In this document: positions 1 to 6,661 of the stretch, one piece after another
Layout: every line of letters starts with the position of its first letter
Position numbering within the stretch: position 1 is the stretch's first letter
Origin: Bacteroidota bacterium
GTDB taxonomy: Bacteria; Bacteroidota; Bacteroidia; JAADEI01
Assembly (NCBI GenBank): GCA_024280615.1
Contig: JAJRPU010000078.1
Location: 1-14,925 of the forward strand
Reading direction: 5' to 3'
Length of the DNA stretch: 14,925 nt
Position numbers and translations under genes: made by a program
Notes under the pieces: generated by a model
Databases searched by the model: none
Told to the model about the DNA's origin: nothing
Seen by the model: only the letters and a program-made list of their open reading frames with translations

Positions 1-1430
1 CCATATCCAAAAGAATCATCTACTCCAGCAGGGTTAAGGTCAATAGCCGTATTTTGTAGAATTTGTCTAACAAGTGCATTGTCCAAACATGGATTAATAG
101 CAAAAAGCAATTGAGCAAGCCCTGCCACATGCGGAGAAGCCATTGAAGTTCCAAAGAGATAGTCATACTGGTTATTATAAGGAACCGCACTATAGACAGG
201 AACTTGACATGGATTACAACCTTGACTATTGTCATAAAAATCTAAAGTCCCCCCTCCCGCAGCTAATTCTATCTCAGGACCATAATTAGAAAACCAACTC
301 CTTTTTATGCTTGTCGCAGGTGGATTAACATTAACATTATAAACCCAATCAACGGAGCCAACGGCAATGACAGCACTATAAGCAGCAGGGTAAGATACAG
401 CATTTGCACCATCATTGCCAGCAGCTGCAACAAGCACAATACCCGCATTCCAAGCATCTGTAACAGCTTGATCAAAAGTCGCCGAATATGACGGACCTCC
501 AAGACTCATGTTAATTGTTCTAACATATGCCGACATATTATTTGTTACATAATCCACTGCATTAACCGTTGCCACTATATCCACAGCACCGCCAGAACCG
601 TCACTTGAAACCTTAGCAAACCACAAAGTGTCCTGAACCATTCCAGCTAACCCAACTCCATTATTATGTATCGCCATGACAGTGCCACTCACGTGTGTAC
701 CATGGCTCTCAGTAGCCAGAGACGGATAAACATCCGCATCACCGTCTGCAAAATCATATCCACCACCATATAATGCAGATATATCTTCATGATTATAGTC
801 CAGAGCCTGGTCAATCACCACAGTCCAATATGGTCCTGATTTCCCATAGCACCAAGCGGAATCTACTCCTGTTAGTAGATAACTCCATGATGACGCCGTA
901 TGAACAGGTAGATTGTTAGTAGCGTCCCACCATATTGGGTCATTAGGATGACAGCCGGCATAGAATTTATATATCGGCAGAGGCTCTACCCCTTTAATAA
1001 CATGACTATATTTTTCCTTAGCCAATCGTGCTATTTGTCTTACATCTTCGGGTTTAAATCCCGGTGCAGAAAACACATAAAAATTCAAAGAGCCCCCTTC
1101 AATAGATTTATTAATAACCTCTCCCAAACCTGCTTCCTCTATAAAAGACTGAACATCCTTTAAATCTCTACCATCATGCAAGTTAACTACTATCTTATCT
1201 GTCTCCACGTTGTTCCAATATAGCGTGTCTTCATCTGGTCTGTCAAGGACGTGCCACCACTTAGGCTCAGACAATTTGATATTAAGGGGCTTATTATATA
1301 AGAACTTCCCGGTCTCCCTCTTTCCAACAATTTGTTCACGTGCCTGTCTTAAATCGTCAATGGTAATGTTTATTTTTTGCTGAGCAAAAGCAACACCCAA
1401 CAACATTAAGAACACTGGAAATTTCTTCAT
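1..1430 (-). CDS. Secreted S8 subtilisin-like serine protease (C-terminus cut by window edge)
   Basis: ATG at 1430 opens a frame that stays open to base 1, giving 476 complete residues. Residues 1-16 are a Sec signal peptide ending in VAFA, with Gln17 as likely mature N-terminus. Residues about 75-160 look like an inhibitor-type propeptide. The peptidase domain follows, with Asp207 (VVID), His243 (SHGTHVSGT), oxyanion Asn339 (AAAGND) and nucleophile Ser429 (GTSMASPHVAG), all in the right order and spacing for family S8. Oddly, the residues after the catalytic Asp read DQAL where the family normally has D-[ST]-G-[VI]. Five cysteines after residue 150 (160, 194, 405, 408, 448) would suit disulfides outside the cell. 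It has its own Bacteroidota promoter and an AAGGGG four bases before ATG. A T9SS sorting domain may follow beyond base 1, but this cannot be seen. The family is certain; the substrate is unknown. Confidence 0.95.
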   Translation of the reverse strand, partial: MKKFPVFLMLLGVAFAQQKINITIDDLRQAREQIVGKRETGKFLYNKPLNIKLSEPKWWHVLDRPDEDTLYWNNVETDKIVVNLHDGRDLKDVQSFIEEAGLGEVINKSIEGGSLNFYVFSAPGFKPEDVRQIARLAKEKYSHVIKGVEPLPIYKFYAGCHPNDPIWWDATNNLPVHTASSWSYLLTGVDSAWCYGKSGPYWTVVIDQALDYNHEDISALYGGGYDFADGDADVYPSLATESHGTHVSGTVMAIHNNGVGLAGMVQDTLWFAKVSSDGSGGAVDIVATVNAVDYVTNNMSAYVRTINMSLGGPSYSATFDQAVTDAWNAGIVLVAAAGNDGANAVSYPAAYSAVIAVGSVDWVYNVNVNPPATSIKRSWFSNYGPEIELAAGGGTLDFYDNSQGCNPCQVPVYSAVPYNNQYDYLFGTSMASPHVAGLAQLLFAINPCLDNALVRQILQNTAIDLNPAGVDDSFGY

Positions 1431-1454
1431 GACACCCCTTTTTACTTCCTTTTT

Positions 1455-1486
1455 CAAAATTAGCAAAAAAAGTCTATGCAACCAAA
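1455..1486 (-). promoter_or_regulatory. Bacteroidota-type promoter of the S8 protease gene
   Basis: On the minus strand TTTG (1486-1483) is followed after 20 bases by TAATTTTG (1462-1455). This matches the -33 TTTG / -7 TAnnTTTG consensus of the Bacteroidota primary sigma factor. The -7 box lies 24 bases before the ATG at 1430, leaving a short leader with an AAGGGG Shine-Dalgarno-like stretch (1435-1440). The protease therefore probably has its own transcript, separate from the upstream glycosyltransferase. Confidence 0.7.
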
Positions 1487-1528
1487 TCCTTCCCATTATA
1501 ATCCTAACGAACTTCCCTTTCAAAAGGT

Positions 1529-2737
1529 TTAAATTGTCTCCACAAGCTGCCTTATTACCCGGGACACCCCATCAACAGAATATATCTCCTCAACCAACTT
1601 CCTGCCTCTTTTTGCCATTTCAACTGCCTCTCCCCAGTTCTCTAAAATCCACTTTATTGCCGACTCCCATTCTTCAACACTATCAGCTATAATTACGTGT
1701 TCTTTGTGCCTGCCTTCAAATCCCTGTGCCCCCTTACTAGTGGTTAATACAATTCGTTGATATGCAAGAGCTTCAAGCAACTTGATTCTAATTCCACTGC
1801 CCACATATACAGGAATAAAATAAAAAGGAGAATGTGCGATGACCTCACTAACATCATCCACAAACCCTAAACCTTTTACACCTTCCAGAAGATTAAACTC
1901 ATCAGAACGCTTCCCTCCTATCACAACCTCTATATCTTGAAACCTCTGTCTTAACACAAGCCACACTTCATTAAGAAATTTCTTCATGCTATAATAGTTA
2001 GGAAGCCATGCAAGAGAGCCTATATGCGTTAAAACAACTCTTCTCGGCAAATTTTCAGGTAACTGTATAGGAGAAGGTAAACTGGGCAATGCAGCCCTTA
2101 CTAAATACAGTTTTTTGGCAGAAATCCTCCAAGACCTATAAACCTGTATATCTTGGGGGCTTAGAGACCAAACATAATCCACAGATTGTGCCATCCACTT
2201 TTCAAAATTCCTTATTTTAGGGACTTCCATAAATAAAAATGCTTTTAAAGCCAGATTTGTTGTGACCATACGCATCCCCTCCCAGATCTCGCTTTCTATA
2301 TTGTGGCTCCTATATATAGTCGTGGGCATATTAACACCTTCTTTTTGCAAGTGCCACAAATACTGACCAGTGCTCAAATGGTCAAAAATCACAGCATCAT
2401 ATTGCCCTTCGCTAATCACTTTCTTTAAAAGAACAGCTGCTTTTTCATCAAAAAATCTCCATGTTCTATCTGGATATTTCCTAACTAAACTGCTCAGAAC
2501 TTTGTTAATAGATGGTGTTGCATTTATCTCTGCTTTTATTACTTGTCGGATGCCCTCTTTCTGAGCAGCAGAAAATAACTCACTTCTCGCAGGGTCTTCT
2601 CTATAAGAAAGTGTTAATAAATCAACCTCACAATCAGACTGTAGAAGAGCCTTAATTGTTGCCCAAGTACATATTTTTCCTCCATCAGAGGCTGGATATG
2701 GTGGCTTAAAAGTGAAAAACAGTATTTTATACCTCAT
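1529..2737 (-). CDS. GT4-type glycosyltransferase (GT-B fold)
   Basis: A 402-residue cytosolic or membrane-associated sugar transferase of the GT4 class, probably building a surface polysaccharide or glycolipid. The N-terminal Rossmann half starts MRYKILFFTF and carries the glycine-rich DGGK loop (18-21) and SHNIES (144-149), seen in many GT4 enzymes. The C-terminal half has HIGSLAWLPN (238-247), GLGFVDDV (289-296) and the donor-binding motif PVYVGSGIRIKLLEALAY (309-326), followed by TSKGAQGFEG. Length and domain order are normal, with no signal peptide or membrane segment. Donor and acceptor sugars cannot be told from sequence. The gene is monocistronic in appearance: divergent from the dioxygenase gene and separated by 98 bases from the protease gene, which has its own promoter. 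ATG at 2737 is only four bases from a promoter -7 box, so its mRNA may be leaderless. No other gene of a polysaccharide cluster is present in the window. Confidence 0.9.
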   Translation of the reverse strand: MRYKILFFTFKPPYPASDGGKICTWATIKALLQSDCEVDLLTLSYREDPARSELFSAAQKEGIRQVIKAEINATPSINKVLSSLVRKYPDRTWRFFDEKAAVLLKKVISEGQYDAVIFDHLSTGQYLWHLQKEGVNMPTTIYRSHNIESEIWEGMRMVTTNLALKAFLFMEVPKIRNFEKWMAQSVDYVWSLSPQDIQVYRSWRISAKKLYLVRAALPSLPSPIQLPENLPRRVVLTHIGSLAWLPNYYSMKKFLNEVWLVLRQRFQDIEVVIGGKRSDEFNLLEGVKGLGFVDDVSEVIAHSPFYFIPVYVGSGIRIKLLEALAYQRIVLTTSKGAQGFEGRHKEHVIIADSVEEWESAIKWILENWGEAVEMAKRGRKLVEEIYSVDGVSRVIRQLVETI

Positions 2738-2741
2738 GTTT

Positions 2742-2776
2742 CAAAGTTACGACAATGTTAACCACTCTCATCAAAA
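2742..2776 (-). promoter_or_regulatory. Bacteroidota-type promoter of the glycosyltransferase gene
   Basis: Minus-strand TTTTG (2776-2772), 22 bases, then TAACTTTG (2749-2742), fitting the TTTG / TAnnTTTG consensus. The -7 box ends four bases before ATG (2737). Transcription normally starts several bases after this box, so the transcript would begin at or next to the start codon. Either the mRNA is leaderless or a further promoter lies upstream. Confidence 0.55.
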
Positions 2777-2891
2777 TTTCGTAATTTTATAATGGATAAA
2801 CAAAGATTAACAACCGGGGTCTATAAAAGTTACAAAAAATCTAAGTGTAATAGGAGTTTTATTTGTTCTAACACTTTAAAACTTCAAGGCA

Positions 2892-3767
2892 ATGTATCGT
2901 AGAGAATTCATAAAGACTCTATTACTAATAGCAAGCGGGTTAATTAGTCCCGCTAAAGCACTATCACGGTTAACCGAGTTACTTCCCAGGACGGATTTCA
3001 AGATGCCAGTTCTTTTTATAGGTCATGGTTCCCCTGAAAATGTATTACTGGATAATCCTTTTACCCGCTCTCTTAAAAATTTAGGTCAAACTTTACCGAA
3101 GCCAGAAGTAGTTCTCTGCATATCTGCCCATTGGCTAACAAAAGGAACATATATAAACGCCTCTCCCACTCCACAACAAATATTTGATTTCTATGGATTT
3201 ACTCCGGAACTATATAAAGTTAAATACACTCCAAAGGGGCACCCAGTTCTAGCAGACCTAATTCATCGCTTAAGTAACGGCAGAATTAAGCTATCGTCTG
3301 AATGGGGGATTGACCATGGGGCTTGGACAGTACTTATCCACCTGTTTCCAAATGCAGACATCCCAGTAGTGCAGCTTAGCATAGATTATAGGAAGCCACT
3401 AAGCTATCACTATGAGATAGCCAAGATACTAAGCGAACTACGATACAGAAAAGTCTTAATAGTAGGCAGTGGAAACATTACTCATAATCTACGAAGGGCA
3501 ACATGGCATGACCCGGAGGCACCGCCACCCGAATGGTCATTGGAATTTGACTATTGGACAACACAAATGCTTGAAAAAGGTAACCATCAAGCTCTGATAA
3601 ATTACCTTAAAAACCATAAGCATGCAAAAATAGCCCATCCTGAACCCAGCCACTGGATACCTATCATATACACTATTGCCCTGCATGACATAGACAAAGA
3701 ACCCCTCACATATCCCTATCAAGGATTCCAATACGGCTTATCTATGAGATGCGTTAAATTCGGTTAA
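2892..3767 (+). CDS. ygiD: YgiD/DODA-type class III extradiol dioxygenase with Tat signal
   Basis: A 291-residue member of the LigB-superfamily DOPA 4,5-dioxygenase (YgiD) group, which open catechol rings using a metal centre. Candidate metal ligands sit in the family motifs: His45 (FIGHGSPEN), His80 (ISAHW), His198 (GSGNITHN) and His254 (PSHWIP). His142 in WGIDHGAW is the likely acid/base residue. The core begins at KMPVLFIGH (37-45). Before it lies an extension with a twin-arginine motif, RREFIK (3-8), a hydrophobic stretch LLLIASGLI and AKA (21-23), so export in folded form by Tat is predicted. The start at 2892 is chosen because it preserves this signal; Met38 would give a cytosolic core. 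It is the only plus-strand gene, with no clear promoter found in the 154-base divergent gap. An AAGG precedes ATG. The physiological catechol is unknown, and dopamine or DOPA activity is inferred only from the family name. Confidence 0.88.
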   Translation: MYRREFIKTLLLIASGLISPAKALSRLTELLPRTDFKMPVLFIGHGSPENVLLDNPFTRSLKNLGQTLPKPEVVLCISAHWLTKGTYINASPTPQQIFDFYGFTPELYKVKYTPKGHPVLADLIHRLSNGRIKLSSEWGIDHGAWTVLIHLFPNADIPVVQLSIDYRKPLSYHYEIAKILSELRYRKVLIVGSGNITHNLRRATWHDPEAPPPEWSLEFDYWTTQMLEKGNHQALINYLKNHKHAKIAHPEPSHWIPIIYTIALHDIDKEPLTYPYQGFQYGLSMRCVKFG

Positions 3768-4339
3768 AGTCTATTTCTATTGAACTTACTTGCAGCCTTT
3801 TCAAACCCCTCCACCGCCCATGAAATCACAGCTTTAGCACAGTAGTCCAACAGGACAGGTAATTGTTCCTTTTCCTGCTTCGTAAATTCTCCAAGGACCC
3901 AATCAACAAGAGATATTCCCGGTGGCGGACTGCCAACTCCAATCCTCATACGAGCCCATTCATCACTGCCCAATGAATTGATAATGCTTTTCAAACCATT
4001 ATGTCCCCCATGACCGCCTTTCCGTCTGAACCTAACAGCACCAAAAGGCAAGGACACATCATCAACAACAACAAGCATATCACTCAGTGGAATTTTATAG
4101 TAATTAACCCATTGTGCAACAGCACTGCCACTCAAATTCATATATGTCAAAGGTTTCACTAACATTATCTTATACTTACCTTCCACTAATTCAACATACA
4201 GGGAATTAAACTTGTGTTTCCAGTTAACGGAATACCTGCTTGCCAATTCATCAACAACAAGAAAACCAATATTATGACGGGTATATTGATATTCCACTCC
4301 AGGATTTCCCAGCCCAAAAACTAACTTCTTATCTGGCAC
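3764..4339 (-). CDS. pth: Peptidyl-tRNA hydrolase
   Basis: Cleaves peptidyl-tRNA released by stalled ribosomes, recycling tRNA in the cytosol. The 191 residues match the usual length. All catalytic elements are visible: Asn12 in FGLGNPG, His22 in YTRHNIGF, Asn68 in TYMNLSG, Asp94 in VVVDDVSLPFG and Asn114 in GGHGGHNGLKS. The start is GTG at 4339, preceded in frame by TGA ATA, so no upstream start exists and the next Met is too far inside. It follows rplY by 20 bases in the same direction and is the last gene of the gmk-tRNA-prs-rplY-pth run. Its TAA (3764-3766) overlaps the TAA of the convergent dioxygenase gene within one TTAA. There is therefore no room for a terminator between them, and transcripts must end inside the neighbouring gene. 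Confidence 0.97.
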   Translation of the reverse strand: MPDKKLVFGLGNPGVEYQYTRHNIGFLVVDELASRYSVNWKHKFNSLYVELVEGKYKIMLVKPLTYMNLSGSAVAQWVNYYKIPLSDMLVVVDDVSLPFGAVRFRRKGGHGGHNGLKSIINSLGSDEWARMRIGVGSPPPGISLVDWVLGEFTKQEKEQLPVLLDYCAKAVISWAVEGFEKAASKFNRNRL

Positions 4340-4359
4340 TATTCAATTAACACACTATA

Positions 4360-4944
4360 CTACTTGGACTCTTCTTCCTCTCTCATCTGAGCAAGCAACC
4401 TACGTGGAATTTCCACAGTGGCGACAGGCACCTCCGGTCTATGCAATATCCTCCAGCCTTCCATCTCAATATCCCCAACCCGCAAGGATTGACCCAAGTC
4501 CAAGTGAGAGACGTCAAGGACAATGGACTCCTTCAACTGCTCTGGCAGAACCTGAACCCTTACTTTTCTGAGTTTCCTGATTAAGACACCACCTTTGACC
4601 ACACCTTCCGGCGTGCCAACTAGTTCCACAGGAACTTCCAGAGTAATTGGTCTGCCCTTCACAAAGGTTTGGAAATCAACATGCAGAACCTCGTCAGTAA
4701 CTGGATGGAATTGAATCTCTTTTACAATTGTATCATATTGCTTGTCTTCCAGAACAACTCTGGCAATGAACGCTTTCGCTTGTTTGGTCAACACCTCCGC
4801 ATCGTGGCGTGAAATGTAAATGTGGATTGGCTCTGTGTCAGGACCGTATATAACAGCAGGAACTCTTTTCTCTTTGCGTGCTCTCCTGCTTGCTCTCCTT
4901 CCAAAATCTGTCCTCTCTTCCGCTTTTATTTCTATTACCTTCAT
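4360..4944 (-). CDS. rplY: 50S ribosomal protein L25, CTC/TL5 form
   Basis: Binds 5S rRNA in the large ribosomal subunit. The protein has 194 residues, so it is the two-domain CTC/TL5 form rather than the short E. coli L25. The N-terminal 5S-binding beta-barrel (about 1-92) has RTDFGRRASRRARKEKRVPAVIYG, where G-R-A-S is followed by the VPAVIYG strand, and ends at LHVDF (about 88-92). The C-terminal TL5 domain (about 95-194) has VPVELVGTPEGVVKGG. The acidic C-terminal tail EEEESK is common in these proteins. A strong Shine-Dalgarno GAGGAG lies five bases before ATG, unlike most genes here. It sits 18 bases after prs and 20 before pth, a common Bacteroidota gene order, so cotranscription is expected. 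Confidence 0.96.
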   Translation of the reverse strand: MKVIEIKAEERTDFGRRASRRARKEKRVPAVIYGPDTEPIHIYISRHDAEVLTKQAKAFIARVVLEDKQYDTIVKEIQFHPVTDEVLHVDFQTFVKGRPITLEVPVELVGTPEGVVKGGVLIRKLRKVRVQVLPEQLKESIVLDVSHLDLGQSLRVGDIEMEGWRILHRPEVPVATVEIPRRLLAQMREEEESK

Positions 4945-4949
4945 GACAA

Positions 4950-4955
4950 CTCCTC
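4950..4955 (-). promoter_or_regulatory. Strong Shine-Dalgarno of rplY
   Basis: GAGGAG on the minus strand, five bases upstream of the rplY ATG at 4944. It is notable because several other genes in the window (OmpP1-like, Tyr-rich protein) have only A-rich leaders and no anti-SD complement, as is usual in Bacteroidota. It supports the chosen start of rplY. Confidence 0.6.
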
Positions 4956-4962
4956 ATTTTAT

Positions 4963-5922
4963 TTATCCGGCAGAACCGACTTTATTAAAGATAAAAAGTG
5001 AATCAATGGAACGGGATTCGTGAGCATGACGCATAGCTCTTGCAAATAGAGGCGCCGCACTCAAAACTTTTATCTTATGAGATGGTCTCTTCAGAGGGAT
5101 GGTATCAGTAACAACCAACTCCTCTAACGGCGACTTCTCAATTTTTTCTATTGCATTTCCCGAAAGGACGGGATGAGTAACAAAGGCACGGACAGACTTT
5201 GCACCCCTATCCATTATCTCAGTAGCAATCTTAATTAACGTACCACCAGTATCAACTATATCATCAACAAGGATAACATTCTTACCCTTTACATTACCGA
5301 CTATATTAACTTCCTCAACTTGGTTTGCTTCTTTCCTGAACTTAACAGCAAAAACTATATCACTTCCAAAGAACTGGGCATAGTGCCTTGCACGACGACT
5401 GGCTCCCAAGTCAGGTCCCGCAAACGCAAGATTATCCAATCCAAGTTCTTCTATGTAAGGAATAAAAATATATGATGAATCAAGATGGTCAACGGGAATA
5501 TCAAAAAAACCCTGTATCTGCCCAGCATGTAAATCCATTGTCATTACCCTATTGGCTCCCGCAGTGGTTAGCAAGTCTGCAACCAACTTGGCACCTATGG
5601 ACACCCTAGGCCTATCTTTCCTGTCCTGTCGGGCATACCCAAAATATGGAATAACAGCGGTTATATAACCGGCAGATGCCCGTTTGGCTGCATCAATAGT
5701 AAGAAGCAATTCCATTAAATTGTCAGCGGGGGCATACGTGGATTGGATAATAAAGACATAGGCTCCCCGAATGGATTCCAAGAATCTGGGTTGTATTTCT
5801 CCATCTGCAAAACGCTTGACCTCTAAAGCCCCTAAAGGCTTACCATAATAGTTAGCAATCTTTTCTCCAAACTCCTTGGACGCATTACACGCAAACAACT
5901 CAATACGCTCTAAGTTAGCCAT
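4963..5922 (-). CDS. prs: Ribose-phosphate pyrophosphokinase (PRPP synthetase)
   Basis: Makes PRPP from ribose 5-phosphate and ATP, feeding purine, pyrimidine, NAD, His and Trp synthesis. The 319 residues are typical of class I enzymes. Visible motifs are the ATP-site loop RQDRKDRPR (98-106), the signature DLHAGQIQGFFDIPVD (130-145) with metal-binding His132, catalytic-loop Lys194 and Arg196 (VKFRKE), and the PRPP-binding loop VDDIVDTGGT (219-228). ATG at 5922 is preceded by AAAGGA eleven bases upstream. The gene begins 18 bases after the tRNA-Gln gene and ends 18 bases before rplY. The tRNA must therefore be processed out of, or cotranscribed with, this mRNA unless a promoter is hidden within the tRNA. 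It is complete, with nothing unusual in the active site. Confidence 0.98.
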   Translation of the reverse strand: MANLERIELFACNASKEFGEKIANYYGKPLGALEVKRFADGEIQPRFLESIRGAYVFIIQSTYAPADNLMELLLTIDAAKRASAGYITAVIPYFGYARQDRKDRPRVSIGAKLVADLLTTAGANRVMTMDLHAGQIQGFFDIPVDHLDSSYIFIPYIEELGLDNLAFAGPDLGASRRARHYAQFFGSDIVFAVKFRKEANQVEEVNIVGNVKGKNVILVDDIVDTGGTLIKIATEIMDRGAKSVRAFVTHPVLSGNAIEKIEKSPLEELVVTDTIPLKRPSHKIKVLSAAPLFARAMRHAHESRSIDSLFIFNKVGSAG

Positions 5923-5940
5923 CCCGGAACCATTCCTTTG

Positions 5941-6013
5941 CTGCCCGGCCAGGACTCGAACCTGGAACCTTCAGGACCAAAACCTGACGTGCTGCCAGTT
6001 GCACCACCGGGCA
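5941..6013 (-). tRNA. tRNA-Gln (anticodon UUG)
   Basis: 73 bases fold as a full cloverleaf on the minus strand. The seven-pair acceptor is TGCCCGG with CCGGGCA and discriminator G. The D arm contains GGCAGCA. The anticodon stem TCAGG/CCTGA closes the loop TTTTGGT, whose middle three bases are TTG, i.e. UUG for glutamine. The T stem CCAGG/CCTGG closes TTCGAGT. The 3' CCA is not encoded (the next bases are CAAAGG), so it must be added by nucleotidyltransferase. It lies 30 bases after the gmk stop and 18 before prs, all in one direction. Confidence 0.98.
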
Positions 6014-6043
6014 GTGCATTCCAATAAAACTAAAAACAGCGTC

Positions 6044-6658
6044 TTAAGGTTCCCGTTCAACAGGTTCAGGAATCCCATCAAACAAAAATCCTTTCACATA
6101 ACGCAGTACCCGACTTCGGGCATCGTGCAAATCATCATTTAACACTATGATATCTGCCTCTGGTGCTTGAGACAATTCCCATTGTGCCCTCTCCAAACGC
6201 TCTTTTAGCTTCTCTTGGTCCTCAGTGCCCCTCTTTAATAATCTTTCTTGCAAAGTTTCGAGGCTTCCCGGATGGATATAAATCAACAATGCTTGATTGC
6301 CAAACTGCTTCTTTATATTCAGAGCACCTTTAATATCCACATCCAACAAAACCGCTTTCTGCTTTGACCATATCCGCTCTAATTCGCTTCTAAGAGTGCC
6401 ATAGAACTTGCCCGGATAGACCTCTTCCCATTCAATCAGGTCTCCAGAAGCAATACGTTCCTTGAATTCATCAACGGTCATGAAATAATAGTGCACGCCG
6501 TGTTGTTCCCCCGGTCTGGGTTCCCTAGTTGTTGCAGACACAGAAAACTCCAGCCAATCGTTCAATACATCAAGCAAATAAGATGCTATGGACGTCTTCC
6601 CTGTTCCAGACGGTCCAGTGATTATTACCAATTTCCGCAGGTCAGGACTTACTCCCAT
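6044..6658 (-). CDS. gmk: Guanylate kinase
   Basis: Phosphorylates GMP to GDP with ATP in the cytosol. It has 204 residues from the ATG at 6658. Numbered from there, the P-loop is GPSGTGKT (15-22), GMP-binding TTREPRPGE (43-51), HYYF (56-59), acidic Glu76/78/79, GKFYGT (83-88) and DVDIKGA (106-112). The lid and C-terminal helices are complete. The start region reads TGA-GTG-ATG, where TGA is the stop of the OmpP1-like gene. GTG at 6661 would also be in frame and adds one residue, but ATG is the more likely choice. No separate promoter is visible, so translation is probably coupled to the barrel gene upstream. Pairing gmk with an outer-membrane protein gene and then tRNA-Gln/prs is a less familiar order than the prs-rplY-pth part. 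Confidence 0.96.
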   Translation of the reverse strand: MGVSPDLRKLVIITGPSGTGKTSIASYLLDVLNDWLEFSVSATTREPRPGEQHGVHYYFMTVDEFKERIASGDLIEWEEVYPGKFYGTLRSELERIWSKQKAVLLDVDIKGALNIKKQFGNQALLIYIHPGSLETLQERLLKRGTEDQEKLKERLERAQWELSQAPEADIIVLNDDLHDARSRVLRYVKGFLFDGIPEPVEREP

Positions 6659-6661
6659 CAC

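Noticed and set aside
1508..1532. CCTTTTGAAAGG hairpin just after the glycosyltransferase stop
   Set aside because: At most four pairs with a four-base loop and no U-run; too weak to call a terminator.
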